From Lachnospiraceae bacterium (lineage in GTDB: Bacteria > Bacillota > Clostridia > Lachnospirales > Lachnospiraceae): 64,000 nucleotides of DNA. The notes under the pieces are model-generated. The model was not told the origin of the DNA, ran no database searches, and saw only the letters and a program-made list of their open reading frames with translations. The position numbers and the translations under genes were made by a program. Positions within the stretch are counted from its first letter, which is position 1, and every line of letters begins with the position of its first letter. Positions 31,802-41,400 of this stretch are shown here, one piece after another. The stretch is taken from NCBI GenBank assembly GCA_900168235.1, contig FUZG01000013.1, positions 1 to 64,000 on the forward strand. Direction: 5' to 3'.

Positions 31802-33970
31802 TTACGCCACAGAGCGGCGTGCCTCAAAGTTTGCATTCTTGTAAGGATCCGGACGGAACATGAAGTACAGAAGACCTGCAAGTCCTACGAGCGCGATAGC
31901 TGTAGCTGCATTAAAAATTCCATACATGATCAGTGAACCGATCTGATATACAAGGAATGCTATGAAGTATGCAAATACATTCTGGAAGATAAGCGCAAAT
32001 GCTGTCCACTTCTTATCGTTAAGCTCCTTTGCCATTGTACTGATGGCTGCAAGACAAGGGCTGTTGATAAGGTTAAATACCAGGAATGAGAATGCACTCA
32101 CTGCCAGTGTAGCCTGAGGGAAGAAGGTGTGAACACCTGCCCACAAAGCCGGATCATCCTCTGCTGCCTCTGCACCGAGAGAAAGGATGGAGATTGTCTG
32201 AACGATAGACTCCTTTGCAACAAATCCGGAGATGGAAGCTGCAACAGCCTGCCATGAGCCAAAGCCAACCGGAATGAAGATCCATGCAAGTACCTTACCT
32301 ACTGATGCCATCAGACTAAATTCCTGAGAAGAAACAAGTCCGAACGCACCGTTTTCAAATCCGTAAGAGGACAGGAACCACATGATGATGCAGGCAAGGA
32401 AGAGAACTGTTCCTGCCTTCTTCAGGAATGCCCATGTTCTGTCCCATACATGAAGCAGAACTGTCTTTACTGAAGGAATATGGTAAGCCGGAAGCTCCAT
32501 TACGAAAGGAGCTGCCTGACCGTGGAACGGCTTTGTCTTTTTAAGGACAATGGCAACTACCAGTACCATGAGAACACCTATAAAGTACATAAGAGGTGCA
32601 AGATACCAGGGGCCGCCGAAGATCACGCCTGCAAAAAGTGCGATTACCGGAAGCTTTGCTCCGCAGGGGATGTAAGTTGAGGTCATGATAGTCAGACGTC
32701 TGTCGTTATCATTCTCGATGGTCTTGCTCGCCATGATAGCCGGAACACCGCATCCTGCACCGATGAGAAGCGGGATGAAGGACTTTCCGGAAAGACCGAA
32801 GTGACGGAACACGCGGTCCATTACGAATGCGATACGTACCATGTATCCGATATCCTCAAGGATAGAGAGACACAGGAACAGCATTACCATCTGAGGCAGG
32901 AATCCGAGAACAGATCCGATACCGCCGATGATACCGTTTACAATAACATCGATAAGTACTTCATTTACGCCTGCGTTTGTGAGGAATCCCTCAACTGCGG
33001 GAGGAATGATCTCTCCAAAGAGAACATCATTTGTCCAGTCACAAAGGGATGTTCCGATACCGCCGCTCTGTACTGAGAACCAGTATACGAAGATCATAAC
33101 TGCTGCAAAGATCGGAAGACCAAGGAAACGGTTAGTAACGATCTGGTCGATCTTATCAGAAGTTGACATTATGTTCTTCGGCTTCTGAACAGCCTCTGAA
33201 ACAACTTTTACGATAAAGTCGTAACGCTCATTTGTGATGACTGACTCTGTTGTGTCATCATTTTCTTCTTCAGCCTTCTTTACGATTTCCTTTATCTCGG
33301 CATCGATATGTGAAGGAAGCTTCAGTTCCTCAAGAACCTTTTCATCCTGCTCGAAGACCTTTACGGCGTACCATCTGCGCTGCTCTGAAACAGCGATATC
33401 TGCCGGAAGAAGGGCATCAATTTTATTGATATAGTTTTCAACGTCCTCAGAGAAATTCTTTGAAGGCTCTACAAGCTGACCTCTCTTTGCAAGAGCAACA
33501 GCCTTGTTTACAGCTTCATCAAGGCCCTGCTCATGAAGCGCGCTTGTCTCAACAACTTCACAGCCGAGCTTTTCAGCGAGCTTCTTTGTATTGATGTAAT
33601 CACCTCTCTTACGGATGATATCCATCATGTTAAGAGCGATCACAACAGGGATACCTGTTTCGATAACCTGAGATGTAAGATACAGGTTACGCTCAATATT
33701 TGTCGCATCAACGAGGTTGATAACAGCCTCGGGCTTTTCTTTAAGAAGGTAGTCTCGGCTAACCACTTCCTCCAAAGTATAAGGCGACAGGGAGTAAATA
33801 CCCGGAAGGTCAGTGATAGTAACGTTTTTATCACCCTTCCAGTGTCCTTCTTTCTTTTCTACAGTTACACCCGGCCAGTTACCAACATACTGATTGGAAC
33901 CGGTGAGGGCATTAAACATAGTGGTCTTACCACAGTTCGGATTACCGATCAATGCAACTCTTACAGCCAT
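31802..33970 (-). CDS. feoB: Ferrous iron transport protein B
   Basis: The 722-residue protein has an N-terminal G domain (GNPNCGKTT at residues 9-17; DLPGIYSL; NMMD) that is followed by a helical linker and about ten transmembrane helices with Gate motifs. It imports Fe2+. The start at 33970 fits GAGGAG upstream; an earlier in-frame ATG lacks a site. Both feoA genes lie directly upstream. A short C-terminal basic tail (DPYKNANFEARRSVA) ends the protein. Confidence 0.97.
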   Translation of the reverse strand: MAVRVALIGNPNCGKTTMFNALTGSNQYVGNWPGVTVEKKEGHWKGDKNVTITDLPGIYSLSPYTLEEVVSRDYLLKEKPEAVINLVDATNIERNLYLTSQVIETGIPVVIALNMMDIIRKRGDYINTKKLAEKLGCEVVETSALHEQGLDEAVNKAVALAKRGQLVEPSKNFSEDVENYINKIDALLPADIAVSEQRRWYAVKVFEQDEKVLEELKLPSHIDAEIKEIVKKAEEENDDTTESVITNERYDFIVKVVSEAVQKPKNIMSTSDKIDQIVTNRFLGLPIFAAVMIFVYWFSVQSGGIGTSLCDWTNDVLFGEIIPPAVEGFLTNAGVNEVLIDVIVNGIIGGIGSVLGFLPQMVMLFLCLSILEDIGYMVRIAFVMDRVFRHFGLSGKSFIPLLIGAGCGVPAIMASKTIENDNDRRLTIMTSTYIPCGAKLPVIALFAGVIFGGPWYLAPLMYFIGVLMVLVVAIVLKKTKPFHGQAAPFVMELPAYHIPSVKTVLLHVWDRTWAFLKKAGTVLFLACIIMWFLSSYGFENGAFGLVSSQEFSLMASVGKVLAWIFIPVGFGSWQAVAASISGFVAKESIVQTISILSLGAEAAEDDPALWAGVHTFFPQATLAVSAFSFLVFNLINSPCLAAISTMAKELNDKKWTAFALIFQNVFAYFIAFLVYQIGSLIMYGIFNAATAIALVGLAGLLYFMFRPDPYKNANFEARRSVA

Positions 33971-33990
33971 TTTTTCTCCTCTTTCAACAT

Positions 33991-34215
33991 TCAATCTGTG
34001 ATCTCGATGATCTGTGCATCATCTTTTCTGATAGAAAGTTCGTATCCGCGAACGGTTACCTCAACCGGATCTCCAAGCGGAGCAACCTTACGGATAAAAA
34101 GCTGAGCCTTCTTTGTGATGCCCATATCCATGATTCTTCTCTTCAGAGCACCATCACCCTTGATTGCTGTAACTGTGACTGACTCGCCTACTTTTGCTTC
34201 TCTGAGTGTACGCAA
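33991..34215 (-). CDS. feoA: FeoA domain protein (second copy)
   Basis: This small SH3-like protein (74 residues with the TTG start at 34215) supports FeoB. It shows the family features RRIMDMGITKKAQLFIRKVAPLGDPVEV and GYELSIRKDDAQIIEI (each read in parts). The TTG is chosen because GGAGG lies 7 bases upstream and the product then starts MRTLREAKVGE, like homologues. A GTG at 34236 is the alternative (81 residues). It lies 20 bp upstream of feoB. Confidence 0.88.
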   Translation of the reverse strand: MRTLREAKVGESVTVTAIKGDGALKRRIMDMGITKKAQLFIRKVAPLGDPVEVTVRGYELSIRKDDAQIIEITD

Positions 34216-34250
34216 ACCCTTGCCTCCATTCTTCACGTTTTTTAGATCCT

Positions 34251-34466
34251 TTACAGGATCATGATCTTTTTAGCCATTACTTCATCCAGCGCGACTCTGG
34301 AATCCCTGATATTTACAATGAGATTTCCGGAAATCCTCGAAACGACGGTTACCTCCGCTCCCTCAGTAAACCCGAGATTTGTCAGAAAACGCTTTGTATC
34401 ATCGAGGCCGTTTACCTTAAGAACCTTATTTTTTTCACCAACTGCTGCCATTGTGAGAGGCATCAT
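34251..34466 (-). CDS. feoA: FeoA domain protein (first copy)
   Basis: The 71-residue protein is the first gene of the feo operon. Family features are FLTNLGFTEGAEVTVVSRI and NLIVNIRDSRVALDE. AAAGGAG precedes the ATG. It differs clearly from the second FeoA, so this is an old pair and not a recent duplication. A Fur box (34491-34509) lies between it and the promoter. Confidence 0.9.
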   Translation of the reverse strand: MMPLTMAAVGEKNKVLKVNGLDDTKRFLTNLGFTEGAEVTVVSRISGNLIVNIRDSRVALDEVMAKKIMIL

Positions 34467-34490
34467 TCGTCACTCCTTTCTCGCCGAATT

Positions 34491-34509
34491 GATAATGACT
34501 ATCATTATC
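34491..34509. promoter_or_regulatory. Fur box of the feo operon
   Basis: GATAATGACTATCATTATC matches the classical 19-bp Fur box at 17 of 19 positions and is a near-perfect palindrome. It lies just downstream of the -10 box, where a bound repressor would block transcription. Iron repression is therefore expected. Confidence 0.95.
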
Positions 34510-34520
34510 GGGCGCATTAA

Positions 34521-34549
34521 ATGATACTCTATAAAAATTTGTATGTCAA
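34521..34549 (-). promoter_or_regulatory. Promoter of the feo operon
   Basis: On the minus strand TTGACA (34544-34549), a 17-base spacer and TATCAT (34521-34526). The stretch upstream of it (34550-34740) has no gene. It is AT rich and contains the perfect 14-bp palindrome TTTGTTTAAACAAA (34685-34698), whose role is unknown. Confidence 0.92.
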
Positions 34550-34740
34550 CAATCTTCTTTATTAAATTTTAATAATTAGTTGTATATAATTAATTTGCGA
34601 GCCAAACCCGCATAAATAAAAGATTTATCCTATTCACATATTCGTTATTGATAAATTTTGTCATTAGCGCACCCTAAACCAAAGTTTGTTTAAACAAATT
34701 ACCTCAAACTAACATCTTCAACACATTTAAAATATTTTTG

Positions 34741-34827
34741 AACAAGTTACGCTAGGCTCGATAAAACCTCGCCAAGCGAACTTGAATGGCACGCACTAAG
34801 CTCGATAATACCTCGCTAAGTGCTCCG
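34741..34827. repeat. Dispersed twin-hairpin repeat, copy B
   Basis: This copy has the same two-unit structure as copies A (22712) and C (43046): arms with A-A mismatches and 13-base loops, here TCGATAAAACCTC and TCGATAATACCTC. It differs from them by a handful of bases, mostly in the loops and in the linker between the units, while the stems are kept. It starts a few bases past the terminator of the amt gene and has the same orientation relative to that terminator as the other copies. Confidence 0.85.
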
Positions 34828-34835
34828 CACAACGT

Positions 34836-34873
34836 AAAAATCTCCTGCCGGATCTTACCCCGACAGGAGATTT
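34836..34873 (-). terminator. Terminator of the amt-PII gene
   Basis: On the minus strand AAATCTCCTGTCGGGG pairs with CCGGCAGGAGATTTTT (12 or more pairs), followed by T residues, 42 bp after the stop codon. Confidence 0.92.
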
Positions 34874-34914
34874 CTGAACTTACCCTATTTATTTTATAAT
34901 ACTCCCATTATCTG

Positions 34915-36669
34915 TTACTCGATATCCTGAAGCGCTGCGTAGTCTTCTTCTCCCGTACGTACCTTCACTACGCGGGATACATTGTAAACGAAGATCTTTC
35001 CATCGCCGATATGACCTGTATAAAGCGCCTTCTTCGCTGTGTCGATGACATCCTGTACAGGAATCTTGGAGATGATGACCTCAACCTTTACCTTAGGAAG
35101 AAGTGTGGAATCAACTACTGCACCACGATAACGCTCGGATGAGCCCTTCTGAACACCACATCCCATAACCTGTGTCATGGTCATGCCTGTAACACCGAGA
35201 TCATTAAGAGCTCTCTTAAGAGTATCAAAGGCTGCGAGCTTACAAATGATAGTAACCTTATGCATGCCTGTATCAAATTCCGGAGCGAGAGGAGCCTCTT
35301 TCTTTACTTTAACTGCTGCATCCACAAGTTCCGGAGCAGCCTTTTCATATTCGTCCTGACCCAGATCTGTATTTTCATTTACATCCATTGTCATGTCTGT
35401 GACATCAGTGATAGCAAATCCTGAATATGCGCTTGTCAAACCATGCTCGTGATAATCAAGACCGTCGATCTCAACACTTGCCGGAACACGGAGACCGATG
35501 AATTTGTCGATGAGCTTAAATACGATGAACATTACTACAAGAACATATACGTCTATAGCAACTACACCGTAGAACTGTACGAAGAGCTGTGATACTCCGC
35601 CGCCGTAGAAAAGACCCTTTCCTACACCGTTTGCACCTGTGCTGAAGAGACCTACCGCAAGTGTTCCCCAGATACCGTTTACCATGTGTACGGAAACCGC
35701 ACCGACCGGATCATCGATCTTTGCAACGTTGTCAAAGAACTCTACTGAGAATACTACAAGTATTCCGGCTACTGCACCGATGATGAATGAACCTGCCGGT
35801 GATACGCAGTCAGCGCCAGCTGTGATAGCTACAAGACCTGCAAGTGCTGCGTTGAGTGTCATGGAAACATCAGGCTTTCCATAACGGAACCATGTGAAGA
35901 ACATTGTGACAACCGCTGCTACTGCTGCTGCAAGGTTTGTTGTCATAAATGCAAGTGATGCTGTCTCAGCGGCATCTGCTGTATCCATTGCGATAGTTGA
36001 ACCGCCGTTGAATCCGAACCAGCAGAACCAGAGGATAAACACACCAAGCGCACATGCTGTGAGGTTATGTCCGGGAATCGCACGTGCTTTTCCATCTTTA
36101 CCATACTTACCGATACGGGGTCCGAGGAGAGCTGCACCGAGGCAGGCAACTACACCGCCGACATTGTGTACCAGAGCAGAACCTGCGAAATCGTGGAAGC
36201 CCTGTGCTGCGAGCCAGCCTCCGCCCCATCCCCAGTGACCTGTGATAGGATAAACGAAAAGTGAGATACATGCAGAGTAGATGCAGTATGCTTTGAAGTT
36301 TGTTCTCTCTGCCATGGATCCTGAAACGATAGTCGCTGCTGTTGCGCAGAAAACTGTCTCAAAAACTACGAAACAGAAAAGCGGGATGCCCTGTGCTACC
36401 GCGCTGTTTTCAGCTGTGTAGCTTCCGCGGATCAGAAGATCCGGAAGACCTACAAATCCGCCGAGGCCGCCGTTGAACATAAGGCTGAAGCCGATGATCC
36501 AGAAACAGGGTGCTCCGATGCTGAAGTCCATCAGGTTCTTCATCAGAATGTTACCTGTGTTCTTTGCTCTCGTAAGGCCGGCTTCACAGAGAGCAAAGCC
36601 TGCCTGCATGAAGTACACGAGCGCTGCGGCCAGCAGCACCCATATGACCGATGTCAGACTGATTTCCAT
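34915..36669 (-). CDS. amt: Ammonium transporter fused to a PII regulatory domain
   Basis: The 584-residue protein has an Amt/Rh channel (about residues 1-400; eleven helices; GHWGWGGGWLAAQGF and HNVGGVVACLGAALLGPR are typical). A linker follows, then a complete PII (GlnB/GlnK) domain at about 472-584. In that domain HKVTIICK, GCGVQKG, the T-loop YRGAVVD, LPKVKVEV and the C-loop TGHIGDGKIFV are visible. The Tyr51 position of enteric PII (uridylylation site) is Val here, so control would be by ligand binding only. Free PII proteins normally plug Amt trimers from the cytosol; here gating may be intramolecular. A sigma-A promoter (36831-36859) lies 160 bp upstream with two hairpins between. Confidence 0.93.
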   Translation of the reverse strand: MEISLTSVIWVLLAAALVYFMQAGFALCEAGLTRAKNTGNILMKNLMDFSIGAPCFWIIGFSLMFNGGLGGFVGLPDLLIRGSYTAENSAVAQGIPLFCFVVFETVFCATAATIVSGSMAERTNFKAYCIYSACISLFVYPITGHWGWGGGWLAAQGFHDFAGSALVHNVGGVVACLGAALLGPRIGKYGKDGKARAIPGHNLTACALGVFILWFCWFGFNGGSTIAMDTADAAETASLAFMTTNLAAAVAAVVTMFFTWFRYGKPDVSMTLNAALAGLVAITAGADCVSPAGSFIIGAVAGILVVFSVEFFDNVAKIDDPVGAVSVHMVNGIWGTLAVGLFSTGANGVGKGLFYGGGVSQLFVQFYGVVAIDVYVLVVMFIVFKLIDKFIGLRVPASVEIDGLDYHEHGLTSAYSGFAITDVTDMTMDVNENTDLGQDEYEKAAPELVDAAVKVKKEAPLAPEFDTGMHKVTIICKLAAFDTLKRALNDLGVTGMTMTQVMGCGVQKGSSERYRGAVVDSTLLPKVKVEVIISKIPVQDVIDTAKKALYTGHIGDGKIFVYNVSRVVKVRTGEEDYAALQDIE

Positions 36670-36730
36670 AATTCTCCTCCAAAACTCTCATATCCGATCA
36701 CTCTCGATCAGATGATCCTGTTATATACAA

Positions 36731-36817
36731 CAAAGGGGCCGGATGAACCATCTCATCCAGCCCCTTTGCTGTACCGTTATATAACGAAAGGCGCTCGGGG
36801 ATTTCCCGAACGCCTTT
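36731..36817 (-). promoter_or_regulatory. Tandem leader hairpins upstream of amt (possible attenuator)
   Basis: Two strong stems lie between the promoter at 36831-36859 and the amt start. The first (36787-36817) has arms AAAGGCGTTCGGG/CCCGAGCGCCTTT; the second (36731-36768) has CAAAGGGGCTGGATGA/TCATCCGGCCCCTTTG with a 6-base loop. Each is followed by a similar tail (CGTTATATAAC, TTGTATATAAC). They may end transcription from gltD, or attenuate amt. Confidence 0.65.
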
Positions 36818-36830
36818 GTTCTTGTGTCGT

Positions 36831-36859
36831 ATTGTATCCTTGTATGCTTTTTAAGTCAA
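36831..36859 (-). promoter_or_regulatory. Promoter of amt
   Basis: On the minus strand TTGACT (36854-36859), a 17-base spacer and TACAAT (36831-36836); predicted leader about 155 nt. It lies just after the stop codon of gltD. Confidence 0.85.
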
Positions 36860-36890
36860 TCTCTTTTTTTATGAATTTAATTGATCTTTT

Positions 36891-38423
36891 TTATTCAAGA
36901 GTCGTGTAGCCCATGAGATACTCATCGACTTCCCTCGCGCAGTGACGGCCTTCCGCGATCGCCCACACAACGAGAGACTGGCCCCTGTGCATGTCACCTG
37001 CGGTAAATACCTTTGCTTTATCAGTCGCGTATGTCTCGGGAGTTTCTGTCTGTACAGTGCCTCTGGGACCGCGCTCCACGCCGAATGCTTCAGCCACGTA
37101 GTCCTGACAGCCGATAAATCCCGCAGCGATAAGGAGGAGGTCACACTTAATGGTCTTCTCAGTACCGGGAACTTCCTTCATTTCGCGGTTTTCAAACTTT
37201 ACCTGCACAGTCTTTACTGCAGTCAGTTTCCCTGCTTTATTTTTTACAAGATCTTTGATGGTAGTCTCGTAGATACGAGGGTCATGTCCAAACTCCTCGA
37301 TCGCTTCCTGCTGGCCGTAGTCGGTCTTTAAAACCTTCGGCCACTCCGGCCACGGGTTGCTCTCAGCACGCTCTACGGGAGGTGCAGGCATCATTTCGAT
37401 CTGTGTCACGGACTTACAGCCTTCACGGATGCATGTTCCTACACAGTCGTTACCTGTATCACCGCCGCCGACAATGACAACGTTCAGATTTTTTGCGCTG
37501 ATAAGGGTATCTGTGCTCTTCTTGCGTCCGCGCTTTCCCTTTGCATTGCTTCCTGCGGCAGCGAGCTTGCCTGCAAGCAGATTTTTAGTGGTATTTGTCA
37601 GGAAATCTACCGCATAGTACACTCCCTCTACCTCTTCAAAGCCCGGAACAGCCAGCGGACGGGGCTTCTTTGCGCCGCAGCAGAGTACCACAGCATCGTA
37701 TTCCGCGCGAAGCTCCTCGGCAGAAACTGCATTTTCCCCGCTGCCGCCTACATCAACTCCTGTACGGAATACTACGCCCTCTGCCTCCATGAGCTTGCGT
37801 CTCCGCTCGATAACAGACTTATCCAGCTTCATATTCGGGATACCGTACATCAGGAGTCCGCCTATGCGGTCATCTCTCTCAAATACAGTAACATTATGGC
37901 CTCTCTGGTTCAGACGGTCTGCCACTGCGAGACCTGCAGGACCGCTTCCAACAACAGCCACGCTCTTTCCGCTCCGTACAGCAGGCACTCTGGGCTTCAT
38001 CCAGCCCTCACGGAAGCCTCTCTCGATGAGGAAAAGCTCATTATTGTGTATAGTCACCGGGTTGTCGTTCATGCCGCAGATGCAGGCTTTTTCGCAGAGT
38101 GCAGGACATACTCTTCCCGTAAACTCAGGAAAGCTCGATGTCTTTAACAGTCTGCTTAAAGCATGCTCATAGTGTCCGTGATATATCTCATCATTCCACT
38201 CAGGGATGAGATTGTGCAGAGGACAGCCTGTTACCATCCCCGAAAGCTTCATTGCAGACTGGCACAGAGGCACGCCGCAGTTCATGCAGCGTGACGCCTG
38301 TTCCCTACGGGCATCTGACTCTAAAGCAGTATGAAACTCCTTAAAGCTCCGTATTCTCTCTTTTACTGGTACTGTTCTATCTTCAACTCTGTCATATTCC
38401 AGAAATCCGGTCGGTTTTCCCAT
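36891..38423 (-). CDS. gltD: Glutamate synthase, small (beta) subunit
   Basis: The 510-residue protein carries NAD(P)H-linked electron entry for glutamate synthase. Two N-terminal Cys clusters for 4Fe-4S centres are visible (RCMNCGVPLCQSAM...GCPLHNL; CPALCEKACICG). The FAD site is VAVVGSGPAGLAVADRL and the second Rossmann site is VVIVGGGDTGNDCVGT. Length is usual. GAGAGG precedes the ATG, 22 bp after gltB, so it forms the gltBD operon. Confidence 0.96.
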   Translation of the reverse strand: MGKPTGFLEYDRVEDRTVPVKERIRSFKEFHTALESDARREQASRCMNCGVPLCQSAMKLSGMVTGCPLHNLIPEWNDEIYHGHYEHALSRLLKTSSFPEFTGRVCPALCEKACICGMNDNPVTIHNNELFLIERGFREGWMKPRVPAVRSGKSVAVVGSGPAGLAVADRLNQRGHNVTVFERDDRIGGLLMYGIPNMKLDKSVIERRRKLMEAEGVVFRTGVDVGGSGENAVSAEELRAEYDAVVLCCGAKKPRPLAVPGFEEVEGVYYAVDFLTNTTKNLLAGKLAAAGSNAKGKRGRKKSTDTLISAKNLNVVIVGGGDTGNDCVGTCIREGCKSVTQIEMMPAPPVERAESNPWPEWPKVLKTDYGQQEAIEEFGHDPRIYETTIKDLVKNKAGKLTAVKTVQVKFENREMKEVPGTEKTIKCDLLLIAAGFIGCQDYVAEAFGVERGPRGTVQTETPETYATDKAKVFTAGDMHRGQSLVVWAIAEGRHCAREVDEYLMGYTTLE

Positions 38424-38445
38424 TTATATCAATCCTCTCTTTCCG

Positions 38446-41400
38446 TCACTGTTCACTTGACTCGCGAAATGCCTCAAGAACCGCATTATCGTGTGTGATA
38501 CCCTGCTCCTCGTATTTTCCGATGATCGTCAGGATCTTCTGGTAATCATTCGGAACGATCTTCTTGAAATGCGGAAGGTACTCACTAAACTCATCAAGGA
38601 CCTTACGTCCGAGAGGTGAACCGGTTTCTTTTACATAATCAGTCAGGATATCCTTAAGCTCCTGAATGTCGTACTTCTCTGTAACTTCAGCCATTGTGAC
38701 CATGTCTTTATTCATCCTGCGGTAAAGAGAATGGTCTTCATCGAGAACGTATGCGATACCGCCGCTCATTCCCGCTGCAAAGTTTTTACCTGTAGGTCCG
38801 AGGATAACGGCACGTCCGCCTGTCATGTACTCAAGTCCATGATCACCGCATCCCTCTGCAACTGCTGTCGCACCGGAATTTCTGACACAGAAACGTTCTC
38901 CTGCGATACCCTCGATGTATGCCTTACCGCTGGTCGCACCGTAAAGGGCAACGTTACCGACGATGATGTTCTCAGAAGGCACAAATTTCGCATTCTTCGG
39001 AGGCATTACGATAAGGTGTCCGCCGGAAAGTCCCTTTCCGAGACCATCGTTTGCATCCCCTCTGAGACGCAGAGTGAGACCCTTCGGGATAAATGCGCCG
39101 AATGACTGGCCTACACCGCCTTCGCAGTTTACTACGTAGGTGTCATCCTTAAGGGTGCTTCCGAATTTCTCTGTGATGACAGAACCAAGGATAGTTCCTA
39201 CTGTACGGTTTGTGCTGGAAACCTTTACAGAGACTTCGTGCGGTTTATCAGATGCAAATGCAGACTCAAATGACGGGATCAGAGTCTTTTCATCAACAGT
39301 CTTTTCCAGATGGAAGTCATAAACCTTCTTCGGGTCATAGTGACGCTCTTTCTGGCATGCGTATGTTCTGTCGATGATCGCCTGAAGGTCAACAGTCTCT
39401 GCTCTGTGAGTTATCTGATGATCCTTCATTCTGAGGCAGTCTGTGCGTCCTACCATTTCAGAAACTGTGCGGAATCCGAGGGATGCCATGATCTCACGGA
39501 GTTCCTCTGCGATAAAGGTCATGAAGTTCATGACATATTCCGGCTTACCGCAGAATCTGCCTCTGAGCTTCTGATTCTGGGTCGCGATACCTACAGGGCA
39601 TGTATCCTGATTGCAGACACGCATCATCATACATCCCATTGTTACAAGGGGTGCTGTAGCAAAGCCAAACTCCTCTGCTCCAAGGAGACATGCGATAGCA
39701 ACGTCACGTCCGCTCATGAGCTTTCCGTCTGTCTCGATACGGACACGGCTTCTGAGTCCGTTCTGGATAAGAGTCTGGTGAGCCTCAGCAAGACCAAGCT
39801 CCCACGGAAGTCCCGCATTATGGATGGATGTAGAAGGAGCCGCACCTGTGCCGCCGTCATAACCGGAGATAAGGATGACCTGCGCTCCTGCCTTTGCAAC
39901 ACCGGATGCGATAGTTCCTACGCCGTCCTCAGATACCAGCTTAACGGAGATAGCTGCGTTTCTGTTTGCATTTTTAAGGTCATAAATAAGCTGTGCCAGA
40001 TCCTCGATCGAATAGATATCGTGGTGAGGCGGAGGTGAGATAAGTGATACACCGGGTGTTGAGTAACGGATACGGGCAACCCAGGGGTACACTTTTTTGC
40101 CGGGCAGATGTCCGCCCTCACCGGGCTTCGCGCCCTGAGCCATCTTGATCTGGATTTCCTGTGCGCTGTAAAGGTATTCCTCTGTCACGCCGAAACGTCC
40201 GCTGGCAACCTGCTTGATTGCACTGTTTTTCTCTGTACCGAATCTCTCCGGTGCTTCTCCGCCTTCTCCTGTATTGGACTTTCCGCCGAGACGGTTCATG
40301 GCAATAGCCATAGTCTCATGGGCTTCCTGAGAAATGGAACCAAAGGACATGGCACCGGTCTTAAATCTCTTTACGATCTCGCTTGCAGGCTCTACTTCCT
40401 CGAGAGGAATAGGCTTTTTCTGCGCTTCAAAGGCAAGAAGTCCGCGGAGTGTGTGCGGATTCTCATTATCAACGAGAGCTGTGTATTCCTTGAACTTCTC
40501 GTAGCTTCCGGTCTTTGTCGCTCTCTGCAGTGCGATGATGGTCTGAGGATTGTAAAGGTGATCCTCTTTGCTGTCACCGCTTCTAAGCTTATGGAAGCCG
40601 ATGCTGTCGAGGGATGTATCCACGCCGAGTCCAAGCGGGTCAAACGCGCGGTCATGTCTCCATGTGACCCCCTCTGCGATCTCAGTGAGTCCGATACCTT
40701 CTACACGGCTCACAACACCTGTAAAGTATTTATCAATAACATCCTGAGCGATTCCGATAGCTTCAAAGATTCTCGCAGACTGATAGGACTGGAGTGTTGA
40801 AATACCCATCTTTGCCGCGATCTTTACGATACCGCCGAGAATCGCCTGATTATAGTCATCGATAGCTGTGTGATAATCCTTATCAAGGATACCCATATCA
40901 ATGAGCTCTGCGATGCTCTCATGCGCAAGATACGGATTGATGGCACGGGCACCAAAGCCCAGAAGAGTGGCCATGTGATGTACGTCTCTCGGTTCGCCGG
41001 ACTCCAGGATAAGAGATACTGCTGTACGCTTTTTTGTACGCACGAGATGCTGCTCAACAGCAGATACCGCAAGGAGTGACGGGATCGGCACATGGTTCTC
41101 ATCTATTCCGCGGTCAGAAAGGATGACGATGTTGTAACCCTTTGCATAAGCACGGTCTACCTGGATCATGAGCTGCTCAAGAGCCTTCTCCAGTGATGTA
41201 TTTTTATAGTAAAGGATAGAAATAGTGGTGGTCATGAAGCCCGGCTGGTGAAGTGCACGTATCTTCATAACATCAGTACCTGTGAGGATCGGGTTATTGA
41301 CCTCGAGCACACGGCAGTTTTCGCCCTTTTCCTGAAGGATGTTTCCGTCAGAACCGATGTAGACGGTCGTATCTGTGACAATCTTCTCACGGAGAGAGTC

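Noticed and set aside
36731-36817. glnA-type glutamine riboswitch or ANTAR target in the amt leader
   Set aside because: The conserved core bases of the glutamine riboswitch are missing, and the hairpin loops do not show the A1/G4 six-base pattern of ANTAR targets.
39310-40038. 242-codon plus-strand frame within gltB
   Set aside because: It is antisense to the most conserved part of glutamate synthase and cysteine rich; clearly a shadow.
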